Notes: generated by a model not told the origin, from the letters alone. 64,000 nucleotides of DNA from an uncultured Ruegeria sp. (GCF_947504215.1 NZ_CANNGO010000005.1:1-64000); one strand, 5' to 3'; positions 18,428-28,822 are shown, counted from the first letter of the stretch. Translations and numbers: made by a program.

Positions 18428-20356
18428 CTAAGCGCGCTTTTCTCCAATCGACGCGACCCCGAGAACGTCCAGCACCTTGGCTTCGATATGTTCGGCATTC
18501 ATGCCCGCTGCCGTATACATATCTGCGGGGTTTGCGTGGTCGATGAAAACATCCGGTAAAACCATCGAGCGATACTTTAACCCGTGATCAAATATGCCTT
18601 CATCGGCCAGCAGTTGTGCGACATGACTGCCGAAACCGCCGATCGCGCCTTCTTCGATGGTGATCAGAGCTTCGTGATTGGCGGCCAGATCCAGGATCAG
18701 ATCGCGATCAAGCGGCTTGGCAAATCGGGCATCGGCGATGGTAGGGGTGATGCCCTTGGCCGATAATGCCTCGGCGGCCTTCTGAACCTCGGCCAATCGG
18801 GTGCCAAAGGACAACAAGGCCACGCGCGCGCCCTTCTGGATCAATCGGCCTTTGCCGATTTCAAGAATCTCACCACGCTCCGGAAGATCGACTCCAACGC
18901 CCTCACCGCGCGGATAGCGGAAGGCAATCGGGCCATCGTTGTGTGCGGCCGCAGTGGCCACCATATGCATCAATTCAGCCTCATCCGCAGCGGCCATGAC
19001 GACCATACCGGGCAGGTTGGACAGGTATGCAACGTCGAAAGATCCGGCATGGGTCGCTCCGTCGGCACCCACCAGCCCGGCACGGTCGATCGCAAAGCGC
19101 ACTGGCAGACGTTGGATCGCCACGTCATGCACAACCTGATCATAGCCACGCTGCAGGAAGGTGGAATACATCGCACAGAATGGCTTCATCCCCCCAGCGG
19201 CCAACGCCGCCGAGAAGGTCACGCCATGCTGCTCGGCAATGGCCACATCGAAACAGCGCGACGGATACCGTTCGGCGAACAGGTTCAACCCGGTCCCATC
19301 TGGCATCGCCGCGGTAACGGCCACGATCTTGTCGTCACGGGATGCTTCATCAACCAGAGACTTGCCGAAGACCGACGTATAAGACGGCGCATTGGAGGGT
19401 GTTTTCTTCTGCTCGCCTGTGACCACGTCGAACTTAGCCGTAGCATGCCCTTTGTCGCGAGCCTGTTCGGCCGGGGCATAGCCTTTGCCCTTTTTTGTCA
19501 GCACATGGATCAGAATCGGGCCTGTTGCCCGCGCCTTGACCGTGCGCAGAACCGGCAGCAACTGGGCCAGGTCATGCCCGTCGATGGGACCGAGATAGGA
19601 AAAGCCTAGCTCCTCAAACAATGTGCCGCCAACAGCCATGCCTTTCAGCATTTCCTTGGCGCGCTTTGCGCCCTCGCGGAAAGGTTCGGGCAATAGAGAC
19701 ACCGCGCCTTTGGCGGCGGCTTTTAGATCGTGAAAGGGTTCTTCCGCATAGATCCGCGACAGGTAATTGGACAGTGCTCCAACCGGCGGTGCAATGCTCA
19801 TCTCATTGTCGTTAAGGATAACGATCAGGCGCTTCTTCAGGTGGCCCGCGTTGTTCATCGCTTCAAACGCCATCCCCGCAGACATCGATCCATCCCCGAT
19901 GACGGCAATCGCATCGCCCAATCCTTCGGGGGTGACGCCTCCCAGATCGCGCGCAACTGCAAACCCCAAGGCTGCACTGATCGAGGTCGAGCTGTGTGCC
20001 GCCCCGAACGGGTCATACGGGCTCTCGCTGCGTTTAGTAAAGCCGCTGAGGCCATCCTTCATGCGCAACGTACGGATACGGTCGCGCCGTTCGGTTAGGA
20101 TCTTGTGCGGGTAACACTGGTGCCCAACGTCCCAGATGATCTTGTCGCGTGGCGTGTCAAACACAGCGTGCAGGGCTGCCGTCAGCTCGACCACACCCAA
20201 GCCTGCACCCAAATGCCCGCCTGTGACGGACACCGCCGAAATAGTCTCGGTCCGCAATTCCTTTGCCACCTGATGCAATTGAGCGTCCGAGAACTGCTTG
20301 AGATCCGCCGGGCGGTTCACAAGATCCAGCAAAGGCGTATTCGGGCGTTCAGACAT
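18428..20356 (-). CDS. dxs: 1-deoxy-D-xylulose-5-phosphate synthase
   Basis: A 642-residue thiamine-diphosphate enzyme that joins pyruvate and glyceraldehyde 3-phosphate, the first step of the MEP isoprenoid pathway. The N-terminal cofactor site ([18 protein letters not shown], about residues 145-162) and the central transketolase motif ([15 protein letters not shown], about 420-434) are intact. The frame extends to 20389, but the ATG at 20356 ([11 protein letters not shown]) fits homologue starts. It is the last gene of the HDAC-xseB-ispA-dxs run. Confidence 0.96.
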   Translation of the reverse strand: MSERPNTPLLDLVNRPADLKQFSDAQLHQVAKELRTETISAVSVTGGHLGAGLGVVELTAALHAVFDTPRDKIIWDVGHQCYPHKILTERRDRIRTLRMKDGLSGFTKRSESPYDPFGAAHSSTSISAALGFAVARDLGGVTPEGLGDAIAVIGDGSMSAGMAFEAMNNAGHLKKRLIVILNDNEMSIAPPVGALSNYLSRIYAEEPFHDLKAAAKGAVSLLPEPFREGAKRAKEMLKGMAVGGTLFEELGFSYLGPIDGHDLAQLLPVLRTVKARATGPILIHVLTKKGKGYAPAEQARDKGHATAKFDVVTGEQKKTPSNAPSYTSVFGKSLVDEASRDDKIVAVTAAMPDGTGLNLFAERYPSRCFDVAIAEQHGVTFSAALAAGGMKPFCAMYSTFLQRGYDQVVHDVAIQRLPVRFAIDRAGLVGADGATHAGSFDVAYLSNLPGMVVMAAADEAELMHMVATAAAHNDGPIAFRYPRGEGVGVDLPERGEILEIGKGRLIQKGARVALLSFGTRLAEVQKAAEALSAKGITPTIADARFAKPLDRDLILDLAANHEALITIEEGAIGGFGSHVAQLLADEGIFDHGLKYRSMVLPDVFIDHANPADMYTAAGMNAEHIEAKVLDVLGVASIGEKRA

Positions 20357-20372
20357 TTGGTACGTTCCTGGC

Positions 20373-21239
20373 TTAGCTGTCCCGGGCAATAACGAAGCGG
20401 GCGGCGTCCTTCAAGGTTTCAGCCTTAGGGCCATATCCATCAAGCGCCGCGCACGCTTGATCCACCAGATCAGTGGCACGGGTCTTGGCGGCGTCCAGTC
20501 CCAACAGAGAAACAAATGTTGCCTTCCCTGCCGCGGCATCTTTTTGCAGGCGCTTGCCCGCCTTTTCGGCGTCACCCTCGATATCCAAGATGTCATCGGC
20601 AATTTGAAAAGCAAGGCCAAGGGCTTGGGCATATTGGCGCAAGGGTTCGGGATCGGCCTGTGCCAAGCGCGCTCCGCCGCAGGCAGACCACTCGATCAGC
20701 GCACCGGTTTTGCCCGATTGCAGGCGGGTGATGTCGGAAAGATTCAAGGGGTCCAGGGCGGTCTCCGCTGCAACATCCAATGCCTGACCCAGTACCATCC
20801 CCTGAGCGCCACTGGCTGTGGCCAAAGTCAAAGCCAAGTCAGCACGAATTTCAGCGGTTCCGACCTCGGTCCGGGTACACAGTTCAAACGCCAACGCCTG
20901 CAGCGCATCCCCGGCCAGCAGAGCGGTGCCTTCGTCCCATTTCATATGCACGGTCGGGCGTCCGCGCCGCAGGTCGTCATCATCCATACAAGGCAGATCA
21001 TCGTGAACCAGAGAATAGGCGTGTAGCGCCTCGATGCCTGTGGCTGGCCAGATCGCGCGCGCCTCATCGATGGTATGCAACCGGGCGCTTTCCAGTACAA
21101 GAAACCCGCGCAGCCGCTTACCGCCCTGAGTGGCATACCCCATCGCCCGGGTCACATCCAGATCATCCAGTGCGCCCAGAACCAGATCGAACTGCTCCTG
21201 AATGCGCGCCGCATCCTGCGCCAGTCTTTCGCGAAACAT
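20373..21239 (-). CDS. ispA: Polyprenyl (farnesyl/geranyl) diphosphate synthase
   Basis: A 288-residue trans-prenyltransferase. The first Asp-rich motif is [14 protein letters not shown] (near residues 79-92) and the second is DDILD (near 220). The spacing around the first motif (DDxxxxD type) is that of bacterial short-chain enzymes making farnesyl diphosphate. It starts one base after xseB ends, so translation is probably coupled. It supplies the product that dxs feeds. Confidence 0.93.
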   Translation of the reverse strand: MFRERLAQDAARIQEQFDLVLGALDDLDVTRAMGYATQGGKRLRGFLVLESARLHTIDEARAIWPATGIEALHAYSLVHDDLPCMDDDDLRRGRPTVHMKWDEGTALLAGDALQALAFELCTRTEVGTAEIRADLALTLATASGAQGMVLGQALDVAAETALDPLNLSDITRLQSGKTGALIEWSACGGARLAQADPEPLRQYAQALGLAFQIADDILDIEGDAEKAGKRLQKDAAAGKATFVSLLGLDAAKTRATDLVDQACAALDGYGPKAETLKDAARFVIARDS

Positions 21240-21482
21240 TTACTGGCCTTCGACAGGTGTAGTCCCGGTCGGCTGACCATTGGCATCCAGAGTAATCGCC
21301 GCGACCTTTTCTTCGGCGCGCTTCAACTCATCCTCGCAGCGTTTCTTCAGTGCCGCGCCACGTTCATACAGCGCGATAGACTGATCCAGCGCCACGTCAC
21401 CGCGCTCCAGCTGGCCAACAACGGCCTCAAGCTCTTTCATCGCCTGTTCAAATGTCATCTGCTCAACGGGGGTATCGGTCAT
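21240..21482 (-). CDS. xseB: Exodeoxyribonuclease VII small subunit
   Basis: An 80-residue acidic helical protein with the family segment FEQAMKELEAVVGQLERGD (residues 10-28) and LDQSIALYERG. It is the regulatory partner of XseA, which is not in the window. Linkage to ispA and dxs is common across Proteobacteria. The start overlaps the stop of the deacetylase gene by four bases. Confidence 0.95.
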   Translation of the reverse strand: MTDTPVEQMTFEQAMKELEAVVGQLERGDVALDQSIALYERGAALKKRCEDELKRAEEKVAAITLDANGQPTGTTPVEGQ

Positions 21483-22405
21483 CGGGCTGCCTTCATCAGT
21501 TCTTCCACATGGGCGCGCGTTGCATCGGCCAGCGCGTTCAGATCATACCCGCCTTCCAGAGTCGAGACGATACGGCCCTCACAAACCTCATCAGCAATCT
21601 TGCAGAGCTCAGCTGTGATCCAGGCGAAATCGCCGGTCGACCAATTCAGATTGGCCAGCGGATCGTCCTGATGCGCGTCAAACCCGGCCGAGATGATGAT
21701 CAGTTCCGGCTTGAACGCTCGCAGACGCGGAAAGGCCTGTGTTTCATAGGCGGCCCGCATCTCGGCCCCACCGGTGCCGGGGGCCAGCGGGATGTTCAAC
21801 ACCGTGTCATACGCACCAGATTCATCCGGCCGCCCCGATCCGGGCCACAGTGGCATTTGCTGGCTGGTGATCACCAGTGCGCGCCGTTCGTCCCACAGCA
21901 GATCCTGTGTGCCATTGCCGTGATGCACATCGAAATCGACCACGGCGACGCGCTTTACCCCATGATGATCCAAGGCGTGTTTGGCGGCCAGCGCCGCATT
22001 GCCAAACAGGCAAAACCCCATCGCGGTTTCTTTTTCTGCGTGATGCCCCGGCGGACGGATTGCACAGAACGCATTTGGCGCCTCGCCGCCCAGCACCATA
22101 TCCACCGCGCGCACTGCTGCCCCAGCCGCACGATAGGCCGCATCGACCGACCCGGGAGACATGAACGTATCACCATCAATCTGGGCGAACCCGTCGTTTG
22201 GCCGGTTGCCTCGTATGTCCCGAATGTGACTTTCGGGGTGGACGCGCATCAAATCATCATCTGCGGCCAGCGGTGCCGTGACCTTGTTCAGCTCCAAAGG
22301 TTCCAATGCGTGCAAAATATGCTCCAACCGGGCGACCCGTTCGGGATGTCCTGTTGGTGTCACATGCCCAAGGCAATCCGCGTGGGTCAAAAGGGCTGTT
22401 TTCAT
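21479..22405 (-). CDS. Histone-deacetylase-family (class II-like) hydrolase
   Basis: A 308-residue zinc amidohydrolase. The metal and catalytic segments are visible: RPPGHHAEK (near 117-125), DFDVHHGNGTQ (near 158-168) and GFDAHQDDPL (near 246-255). Bacterial members act on acetylated polyamines or other small acetyl-amides or on protein lysines. Which one applies here cannot be read. A copy of the dispersed hairpin/GGATATTTT element lies directly upstream of its start. Confidence 0.9.
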   Translation of the reverse strand: MKTALLTHADCLGHVTPTGHPERVARLEHILHALEPLELNKVTAPLAADDDLMRVHPESHIRDIRGNRPNDGFAQIDGDTFMSPGSVDAAYRAAGAAVRAVDMVLGGEAPNAFCAIRPPGHHAEKETAMGFCLFGNAALAAKHALDHHGVKRVAVVDFDVHHGNGTQDLLWDERRALVITSQQMPLWPGSGRPDESGAYDTVLNIPLAPGTGGAEMRAAYETQAFPRLRAFKPELIIISAGFDAHQDDPLANLNWSTGDFAWITAELCKIADEVCEGRIVSTLEGGYDLNALADATRAHVEELMKAAR

Positions 22406-22417
22406 CGGAATCCCTTG

Positions 22418-22470
22418 TTCATCTGGCCAAAAATATCCTCGCCGAAGGCTTGAAAACGCCGCGCAGCGGC
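22418..22470 (-). repeat. Hairpin plus GGATATTTT/AGATGAA dispersed element, copy D
   Basis: Read on the minus strand, a GCCGC-TGC-GCGGC hairpin (22458-22470) is followed by GAGGATATTTTTGGCC and AGATGAA (to 22418). The element lies between petR and the deacetylase gene and ends 12 bases before the deacetylase start. It is the shortest stem among the four copies. Confidence 0.55.
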
Positions 22471-22474
22471 ACTG

Positions 22475-23176
22475 TTAATCTGGCGCCAACATGTAACCGG
22501 CGCCCCGTACAGTTTGCAGATAGCGCGGCTGTTTCGGGTCCTGTTCGATCTTACGGCGCAAGCGCGTGATCTGAACATCCACGGCGCGTTCCTGTGCCTG
22601 CCCCTTGTCGCGCCCAAGATCTTCGACCAGCTTTGCCCGGCTAATCGGTTCTCCGGGCTGTGCCGAGAAGATCTTCATCAACTGGCTTTCGGTGGCGGTC
22701 AGGCGCACCGGGTCCTCGCCCTGCCACATCTCACCACGTTCGATGTCATATCGGATCGGGCCGAGGGTTAGGATCTTTGTTGTTGCATCCTGTGCGGGTG
22801 TTTCAGGCATCCGCCGCAGGATCGCATTGATACGCAACAACAGCTCTTTTGGCTCGAAGGGTTTGGCCAGATAGTCATCTGCTCCCGCTTCAAGGCCGGC
22901 GATCCGATGCTCGGTCTCGCCACGTGCCGTCAACAACAGGATCGGCGTTGTGCTTGTTTCGCGCAGCGCGCGGGTCAGGCTGACACCGTCTTCGCCGGGC
23001 ATCATCACGTCCATAACGATCAGATCAAAATCCAACCCCGACAAGACCCGACGCGCATGTGCCGCATCCCGTGCCGCCGTGACCAGAAACTCATTTCGCA
23101 TCAAGAACTTCTTGAGCAGATCGCGGATGCGCTCATCATCATCCACTATCAGCAGGTGGGCGTCCATGTTGCTCAT
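22475..23176 (-). CDS. petR: OmpR-type response regulator PetR
   Basis: A 233-residue regulator: receiver domain (acidic pocket DDDE near 12-15, phosphorylatable Asp in DLIVMDVMMPGEDG near residue 56, Lys in LAKPFEP near 106) followed by an OmpR winged helix ending at the C terminus (RAVDVQITRLRRKIEQDP). In Rhodobacter, petR lies beside petP and close to the bc1 operon and is required for its normal expression. No sensor kinase is encoded nearby. Its start overlaps petP by four bases. Confidence 0.88.
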   Translation of the reverse strand: MSNMDAHLLIVDDDERIRDLLKKFLMRNEFLVTAARDAAHARRVLSGLDFDLIVMDVMMPGEDGVSLTRALRETSTTPILLLTARGETEHRIAGLEAGADDYLAKPFEPKELLLRINAILRRMPETPAQDATTKILTLGPIRYDIERGEMWQGEDPVRLTATESQLMKIFSAQPGEPISRAKLVEDLGRDKGQAQERAVDVQITRLRRKIEQDPKQPRYLQTVRGAGYMLAPD

Positions 23177-23697
23177 GAGGTTGTGTCCCGAAGTTTCGTG
23201 TAGGCATGACGCATATCAGCATCCATCATTGCTTCAAGCACTTTGCGGAATCCGGCAACCGCTTCGGGGCCTGCGTCTTTGTAGGCCGCACGCATGCGCG
23301 CGCGCTGCGCGTCCGATAGCTGTGCTTCCAATGCCCGTCCGTTTTCGGTCAGAAACAAATGGCGTTCGCGCTTGTCGACGGTTCCAACACGGCTTTCGAC
23401 AAGGCCGTCTTCGATCAACGTTCTGAGAACTCTGTTCAGCGACTGTTTTGTAACGCCCAGAATGGCCAAAAGATTGTTGACCGTTGTACCGGGTGCGCGG
23501 TTGATAAAATGGATCGCCCGATGGTGCGCGCGACCATAGGCCAGTTCGGCCAGGATGCGGTCTGGATCAGCGGTAAATCCTCGGTAGGCAAAGAACATCG
23601 CCTCGATCCCTTGTCGCAATTGCTCATCTGTCAAAAACAACAAGCTTTCGCCACCAAACAAAGGGGCTGGGCGGATGTCGGACATATCATGCCTCAT
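23173..23697 (-). CDS. petP: MarR-family regulator PetP
   Basis: A 174-residue winged-helix protein (recognition region LGVTKQSLNRVLRTLIEDGLV, wing GTVDKRERHLFLTENG). Gene order petP-petR with a four-base overlap is the arrangement first seen in Rhodobacter capsulatus. By analogy it works with PetR in control of cytochrome bc1 expression. petABC lies 7.4 kb away here and is not contiguous. Start ATG follows directly from the divergent gap to ilvE. Confidence 0.85.
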   Translation of the reverse strand: MRHDMSDIRPAPLFGGESLLFLTDEQLRQGIEAMFFAYRGFTADPDRILAELAYGRAHHRAIHFINRAPGTTVNNLLAILGVTKQSLNRVLRTLIEDGLVESRVGTVDKRERHLFLTENGRALEAQLSDAQRARMRAAYKDAGPEAVAGFRKVLEAMMDADMRHAYTKLRDTTS

Positions 23698-23844
23698 TCG
23701 TTACACGGGTTTGACTTTATGTCAGCGTTATTGACATTCCAAGAGCGCACAGGTATCGAATCGCAGTTTTTGCGTAACTTTATGACCATTTCGGACCTAA
23801 ATAGCGCAATAATCGGAAATTCAACCCGGTTCAGGAGGTTTCGC

Positions 23845-24711
23845 ATGGCGGGGTATGACGATCGTGACGGTGTCATCTGGATGGATGGCGAACTGGTGCC
23901 CTGGCGGGACGCCAACGTGCATCTCCTGTCCCACGCGATGCACTACGCGTCCTCGGTGTTCGAAGGCGAGCGCGCCTATAACGGCAAGATCTTCAAGAGC
24001 CGCGCGCATTCGGAACGGCTGATCGCATCGGCTGAGGCTTTGGATATGCCAATGCCATATACGATTGATCAGATCGAAGCTGCAAAGGAAGAAGCTTTGG
24101 AAGCCAGTGGGCTGCAAGACGCTTATGTGCGCGCGCTTGTCTGGCGCGGGTCGGGTGAAGATATGGGCGTGGCTTCGGCCAAGAACCCGGTCCGCATGGC
24201 GGTCGCGGTTTGGCCATGGGGAGCGTATTATGGTGATGCCAAGATGCAGGGCGCCAAGCTGGACATTGCAGAATGGAAGCGGCCCAGCCCGGAAACGATC
24301 CCGGTGCATGCCAAGGCGGCGGGACTGTATATGATCTGCACGATCTCGAAACATAAGGCCGAGGCCAAAGGGTGTTCGGACGCTTTGTTCATGGACTACC
24401 GCGGATATGTGGCTGAAGCGACGGGCGCCAATGTGTTCTTCGTGAAAGATGGTGAGGTGCATACCCCGCTGGCCGATTGCTTCCTAAATGGCATCACCCG
24501 CCAGACCGTGATCCAGATGCTGAAAGACAAAGGCATCAACGTGATCGAGCGTCACATCATGCCCGAGGAAATGGCTGGTTTCGAACAATGCTGGCTGACC
24601 GGTACCGCGGCCGAAGTTACGCCAGTTGGACAAATCGGCGACTACACCTTTGAAGTGGGCGAGTTGACTCGCGAAATCGCCGGCGACTACGAAAAGCTCG
24701 TTCGCAGCTAA
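23845..24711 (+). CDS. ilvE: Branched-chain amino acid aminotransferase
   Basis: A 288-residue fold-type IV PLP aminotransferase that makes Leu, Ile and Val from their keto acids. The PLP lysine lies in HAKAAGLYM (near residue 156), and ATGANVFFV and the C-terminal GTAAEVTPV segment are typical. The frame runs open far upstream, but AGGAGG (23833-23838) seven bases before ATG 23845 fixes the start. Confidence 0.95.
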   Translation: MAGYDDRDGVIWMDGELVPWRDANVHLLSHAMHYASSVFEGERAYNGKIFKSRAHSERLIASAEALDMPMPYTIDQIEAAKEEALEASGLQDAYVRALVWRGSGEDMGVASAKNPVRMAVAVWPWGAYYGDAKMQGAKLDIAEWKRPSPETIPVHAKAAGLYMICTISKHKAEAKGCSDALFMDYRGYVAEATGANVFFVKDGEVHTPLADCFLNGITRQTVIQMLKDKGINVIERHIMPEEMAGFEQCWLTGTAAEVTPVGQIGDYTFEVGELTREIAGDYEKLVRS

Positions 24712-24736
24712 GACCACAGTTGGATTATTAGAATTT

Positions 24737-24769
24737 GAGCCGCCGTTTCTTAACCGGCGGCTCACTTTG
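24737..24769 (+). terminator. Probable terminator of ilvE
   Basis: A perfect 9-bp GC-rich stem (GAGCCGCCG at 24737-24745, complement at 24755-24763) lies 26 bases after the ilvE stop and is followed by ACTTT. The T run is weak, but position and stem strength fit an intrinsic terminator. Confidence 0.7.
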
Positions 24770-25041
24770 GTTCGATAATCTCAATGCACTTTGCTTTTTG
24801 GCGTTACAGTCTGACCAGCAATCCGCCCAAACCAATCTGCGCTCAAGTTGCTCTTTGGTCGCATTTTTAGGCTTGAAAATCCCGACAAAAATAATCAGTT
24901 ATATATCAACACTGGATGATCTAGCATTTGGCATTGAGTTTCGAGGCGGTTTGCGCGCTTAGCGCAGGATATGGTGAGAGCACGCCGCCGCCTCGGAAAC
25001 GAATTGAAGATTGGGCTGCCGCAGGGGCGAAAGGGTCAGAA
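24770..25041. other. AT-richer gap between ilvE terminator and a small ORF
   Basis: The first 160 bases are clearly more AT-rich than the neighbours. No gene, repeat or promoter could be assigned with confidence. An open frame leading into the small ORF starts near 24928 with TTG only. Confidence 0.4.
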
Positions 25042-25272
25042 ATGGGCGATCCGCTTGACGAAATCATTTCCCGGCACGATGCGGCCACGTCGTGTGGATG
25101 TTCGTGTTGCGACGACGATTTCGCGGCTTATGCCGAGCAGAAGAAGCGCGCGCTTGCGATCGAGGAGCCCACGGCGAACGCGACACTGCCTGAAAGTGCT
25201 GCCAGTCGGCGCGGATCGGTGCGGTATATCTTTGAAACAGTGCTGGCGGAATCAAGCACCAAAGACGGGTGA
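25042..25272 (+). CDS. Small Cys-rich acidic protein, unknown
   Basis: A 76-residue frame with a compact Cys motif (SCGCSCCDDD near residues 17-26) and an otherwise polar, helical composition. AAAGGG lies seven bases before the ATG. Third-position GC is high, as in coding DNA here. The Cys cluster could bind a metal. I know no family. The reading frame extends upstream to a TTG at 24928, so a longer protein is possible. Confidence 0.4.
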   Translation: MGDPLDEIISRHDAATSCGCSCCDDDFAAYAEQKKRALAIEEPTANATLPESAASRRGSVRYIFETVLAESSTKDG

Positions 25273-25311
25273 TCGACGTCGACAAGGCATTTACGTCGAT
25301 CTATTGACCCT

Positions 25312-25911
25312 TTAGTAATCCACGCCGCGCTGGGCCTTGATCCCGGATTTGAAAGGGTGCTTTTCTTCGGTCATTTCTGTCACCAGATCGGCATAATCCC
25401 GAAGCTCTTGTGGCGCGTCACGTCCCGTCAGGAAGACACTCGTGCGGTCGGATCGCGCATTTAGACCTTCCATCACTTGCTCAACCGACAAGTATTCATA
25501 GCGCAACGCTATGTTGATCTCGTCCAAGACAACCAGATCATATTCGCCGCTTGCCATCAGATTACAGGCCTTGTCGAAGGCCGCATTGGCGGCCGCGATA
25601 TCACGCTCGCGGTCCTGCGTGTCCCAGGTAAAGCCTTCGCCCATTGTGTGCCAGGTCACCAGATCACGCTCTTGGAAAAAGCGCCGCTCGCCGGTTTTCC
25701 ATTTGCCTTTGATGAACTGCACAACGGCGACCTTCTGACCCCAGCCCAATGCACGGATCACAACGCCAAACGCGGCCGAGGATTTGCCTTTGCCTTTACC
25801 GGTATTGATCAGAATCAGACCACGTCCCGGGTCGACGGCCTCGGACACTTTTTTGCGGTGCTTGGCCTGCACCTTTTGCATCTTATCCTTGTGATCCTGC
25901 GCGTCGCTCAT
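25312..25911 (-). CDS. cobO: Cob(I)yrinic acid a,c-diamide adenosyltransferase
   Basis: A 199-residue corrinoid adenosyltransferase of the CobA/CobO/BtuR family. The ATP-binding loop is GKGKGKSSAAFG (near residues 38-49), VVLDEINIAL (near 121) is the Walker B-like segment, and the C terminus is the usual RGVDY. It adds the adenosyl ligand in B12 synthesis or salvage. No other cobalamin gene is in the window. Confidence 0.94.
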   Translation of the reverse strand: MSDAQDHKDKMQKVQAKHRKKVSEAVDPGRGLILINTGKGKGKSSAAFGVVIRALGWGQKVAVVQFIKGKWKTGERRFFQERDLVTWHTMGEGFTWDTQDRERDIAAANAAFDKACNLMASGEYDLVVLDEINIALRYEYLSVEQVMEGLNARSDRTSVFLTGRDAPQELRDYADLVTEMTEEKHPFKSGIKAQRGVDY

Positions 25912-25967
25912 GGGGCACCCTCTTTGACTGTTGCGCCCAACCTAGGGGAAGTTCGCAAAAGGTAAAG

Positions 25968-26903
25968 TCACGCTTTGGGGTCTGTGACGGATCGCGCCTT
26001 GCCGCGTTCCAGCCCCAGCTGGTGTTCGCGCCAAATCACCACCACGTTGCCGGTAATCACCAATGCAGCCCCGATCAGGATGGCAATTGTCGGCAGTTCG
26101 TCGAACCAAATATAGCCGATAACAATGGCAAATAGCATGGTGGTGTAGTCGTAGGGTGCAAGCATAGACGCCTGTCCAAACCGATAAGACGAGGTCACGA
26201 GGATCTGGGCAACACCGCCGGTCAATCCGACCGCGATCAAGATCGTCGCCTGCTCCCATGTGGGCATGGTCCAGCCCCAAAAAGCCGTCAGCCCCGACAG
26301 CAGCGTTCCAGTGACGCAAAAATAGAAAACAATGGCGGCCGGATGATCCACCTGTACGAGTTGCCGAATATGGATTTGCACAAACGACCGGGCAATCGTC
26401 GCCGCCAAAACACAGAGCGCACCAATCGTGGCAGCTGTTTCCATTTCTGTGCTGCCAAGGCGCGGCCAGACCATGATCAGAACGCCAAACAGGCCCAGGG
26501 CGACGGCCCCGATACGGATCATGCGGATACGTTCGCCCAACATCACCGCCGCCAGAATCAGGGTGAAGATGGGGGTGGCATACCCAATTGCAGTGACCTC
26601 GGGCAGCGGCAGCAGGCTGAGCCCGGTGAAGGTCAGGCCCATGGCGGTTGTTCCTAAGACCCCGCGCCAGAAATGGCCCATCGGTTTCTTGACGACAAAG
26701 CCTTGCGCCAATTCTCCGCGAGCAATCAGCCAGATGATGATGATTGGAATGGCGAACAACGACCGGAAGAACACCAGCTCACCGGGCGGGAAATCCTCGG
26801 ACAACACCTTGACCAAAGCCGACATCGACGTGAACAGAAACAGGGCGCTGAGTTTCAGCGTCACGGCCAGGACCGGTCGATGCGATGTTAAGGATTTTGC
26901 CAT
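25968..26903 (-). CDS. EamA-type (DMT superfamily) transporter
   Basis: A 311-residue protein with ten membrane segments formed by two EamA repeats, as in S-adenosylmethionine or amino-acid-metabolite exporters of the drug/metabolite superfamily. Substrate is not evident. I took the ATG at 26903 (MAKSLTSHRP) and not an upstream TTG at 26939, because the extra residues do not look like transporter sequence. Confidence 0.85.
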   Translation of the reverse strand: MAKSLTSHRPVLAVTLKLSALFLFTSMSALVKVLSEDFPPGELVFFRSLFAIPIIIIWLIARGELAQGFVVKKPMGHFWRGVLGTTAMGLTFTGLSLLPLPEVTAIGYATPIFTLILAAVMLGERIRMIRIGAVALGLFGVLIMVWPRLGSTEMETAATIGALCVLAATIARSFVQIHIRQLVQVDHPAAIVFYFCVTGTLLSGLTAFWGWTMPTWEQATILIAVGLTGGVAQILVTSSYRFGQASMLAPYDYTTMLFAIVIGYIWFDELPTIAILIGAALVITGNVVVIWREHQLGLERGKARSVTDPKA

Positions 26904-26948
26904 TGGCGGGACCCTGCGCCTTTGAAGGGGAAAGATCAACGGGTCGGA

Positions 26949-27611
26949 TCAGGGATCGACCCATGTTTGTGGCAAAGGGCTGCCGATCTCGTCCGCCAGT
27001 TCCTGCAGATAGCGGATCATCCAGCTGGTTCTGTGCTGCGCAAGCCGTTTGCCGCCTTCAGTCAGCATGTCCTGTTGCAAGTTCAGCAGTTTGACCTTCC
27101 AGTGATCGATAGAGAATTGAAGATCATCCAGCGTGCGATTTTCGGCAAACGGGTCGGCTGGATCGTAGAGCATCCGCCCCAGCGCGCCTGACACCAAAAA
27201 CGTACGAGCCATCCCTATCGCACCCAGCGCATCCAGCCGGTCTGCATCTCGCAGAATACGGGCCGTGGGGGTTTCCGGTTGCATTTTGGCCGAGAAACTG
27301 TGGGCTTCGATCGCGTGTTGCACGACCTGAATATCTGCAGTCCGAAAGCCCAATTCAGCCAGAATAGGCTCTGATTCCTCTGCAGATTTGCGGGATGCCA
27401 AATGGCGGTCAGGGTGGTCCTTGGGCAGGTTTACCAGATCATGCAGATAGCTGGCGGCCAGCAATACTACCATGTCCGCATGATCGTCGGCGATCGACTG
27501 AGCATTGACCCAGACCCGATCCAGATGTGCAAGATCATGGGCAGGATCGGTCTGCATCCGCTGCATGACAACCGCACGCAGCCGGGTGCGCAGATCAGCC
27601 AATATGCCCAC
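26949..27611 (-). CDS. HD-domain phosphohydrolase
   Basis: About 220 residues. The metal-binding HD pattern is spread over [10 protein letters not shown] (near residue 25), [11 protein letters not shown] (near 58) and [13 protein letters not shown] (near 120), the order of YedJ/YpgQ-like phosphohydrolases. The substrate is unknown and may be nucleotides. The exact start is uncertain: the GTG at 27611 overlaps the end of aroC, and both a GTG at 27632 and a TTG nearer the aroC stop are possible. Confidence 0.8.
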   Translation of the reverse strand: MGILADLRTRLRAVVMQRMQTDPAHDLAHLDRVWVNAQSIADDHADMVVLLAASYLHDLVNLPKDHPDRHLASRKSAEESEPILAELGFRTADIQVVQHAIEAHSFSAKMQPETPTARILRDADRLDALGAIGMARTFLVSGALGRMLYDPADPFAENRTLDDLQFSIDHWKVKLLNLQQDMLTEGGKRLAQHRTSWMIRYLQELADEIGSPLPQTWVDP

Positions 27612-28695
27612 GATTCTCGCCGATCTGACCACGGTGCAGCAGCAGGTGGTCCAGGATGACGCAGGCCATCATCGCCTCGCCCACCGGAACCGCGCGAATA
27701 CCGACGCAAGGATCATGACGGCCCTTGGTGATGATCTCGGTCTCTTCTCCGGATTTGGTGATGGTCTTGCGCGTGGTCAGGATGGATGAGGTCGGTTTTA
27801 CCGCAAAGCGCACAACAACATCCTGCCCCGTGGAAATTCCACCCAGTATGCCGCCAGAGTGGTTTGAACTGTATTGGGGTCCGTTTTGACCCATGAAGAT
27901 CTCGTCTGCATTGGCCTCACCCGTAAGCTCGGCTGCGGCCATACCTTCACCGATTTCAACGCCTTTGACGGCGTTGATCGACATCATCGCAGCGGCCAAA
28001 TCAGTGTCTAACTTGGCATAAACTGGCGCACCAATGCCGGCGGGAACACCTCGGGCGACCACCTCGACTATGGCACCAACGGAATTGCCTGACTTACGCA
28101 GGCCATCCAGATACGTGGCCCAATCCTCGGCGGCCTTGGCGTCCGGGGTCCAGAATGGATTCTGTTCGATCTGAGACCAGTCGAAGTTTTCGCGGTCGAT
28201 TCTATGCGGTCCGATCTGGCTCATGTACCCGGTGATCTGAACATTCGGAGCGATCTGCTTGATCGCCTCGCGCGCCAGCCCTCCGGCGGCAACGCGCGAC
28301 GCGGTTTCCCGGGCTGAGCTGCGCCCGCCACCGCGATAATCACGGATACCGTATTTCTGCCAGTAGGTGATATCTGCATGACCCGGACGGAACTTGTCCA
28401 TGATGTCACCATAGTCCTTCGAGCGTTGATCGGTGTTTTCGATCATCAGCTGCACGGGCGTGCCGGTTGTTTGGCCTTCAAACACGCCGGACATGATTTT
28501 CACGGCGTCGGCCTCGCGGCGCTGCGTCGTGAATTTGTTCTGCCCCGGTTTACGCTTGTCCAACCAGTGCTGGATCATGGCCTCGTCGATTTTCACACCC
28601 GGAGGGCAGCCATCGACAGTGGCGCCCAACGCCGGTCCGTGGCTTTCGCCCCAGGTGGTGACGCGGAATAGATGGCCAAAACTGTTCATCGACAT
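27595..28695 (-). CDS. aroC: Chorismate synthase
   Basis: A 366-residue FMN-dependent enzyme that forms chorismate from 5-enolpyruvylshikimate 3-phosphate. Family signatures are present: [18 protein letters not shown] (near residues 17-34), the RPGHAD(I/L)TY segment and the Arg/Ser-rich [10 protein letters not shown] motif. AAGGAG lies nine bases before ATG 28695. ATG 28689 is equally acceptable. Confidence 0.96.
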   Translation of the reverse strand: MSMNSFGHLFRVTTWGESHGPALGATVDGCPPGVKIDEAMIQHWLDKRKPGQNKFTTQRREADAVKIMSGVFEGQTTGTPVQLMIENTDQRSKDYGDIMDKFRPGHADITYWQKYGIRDYRGGGRSSARETASRVAAGGLAREAIKQIAPNVQITGYMSQIGPHRIDRENFDWSQIEQNPFWTPDAKAAEDWATYLDGLRKSGNSVGAIVEVVARGVPAGIGAPVYAKLDTDLAAAMMSINAVKGVEIGEGMAAAELTGEANADEIFMGQNGPQYSSNHSGGILGGISTGQDVVVRFAVKPTSSILTTRKTITKSGEETEIITKGRHDPCVGIRAVPVGEAMMACVILDHLLLHRGQIGENRGHIG

Positions 28696-28774
28696 AAGGC
28701 ATGCTCCTTTGAGCGTCGTGATTAGCGGGGAGAGACCTTGTCCTCAAGCGGATTTGCGTTTGACTTGCGATGTA

Positions 28775-28821
28775 GCGCCGCCCGGTGGGCGGCGCGATGG
28801 AGTATTTTCGAAAAGATGAAG
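28775..28821 (+). repeat. Hairpin plus GGAGTATTTT/AGATGAAG dispersed element, copy C
   Basis: A perfect 9-bp stem (GCGCCGCCC at 28775-28783, complement at 28787-28795) is followed by GGAGTATTTTCG and AAAGATGAAG (28799-28821). It fills the gap between aroC and ribH, both on the other strand, and ends two bases from the ribH stop codon. Confidence 0.6.
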
Positions 28822-28822
28822 A

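Noticed and set aside
24971..25315. Arg-rich 114-codon ORF overlapping the small Cys-motif ORF
   Set aside because: Its composition is that of an out-of-frame reading of the other, more protein-like frame.
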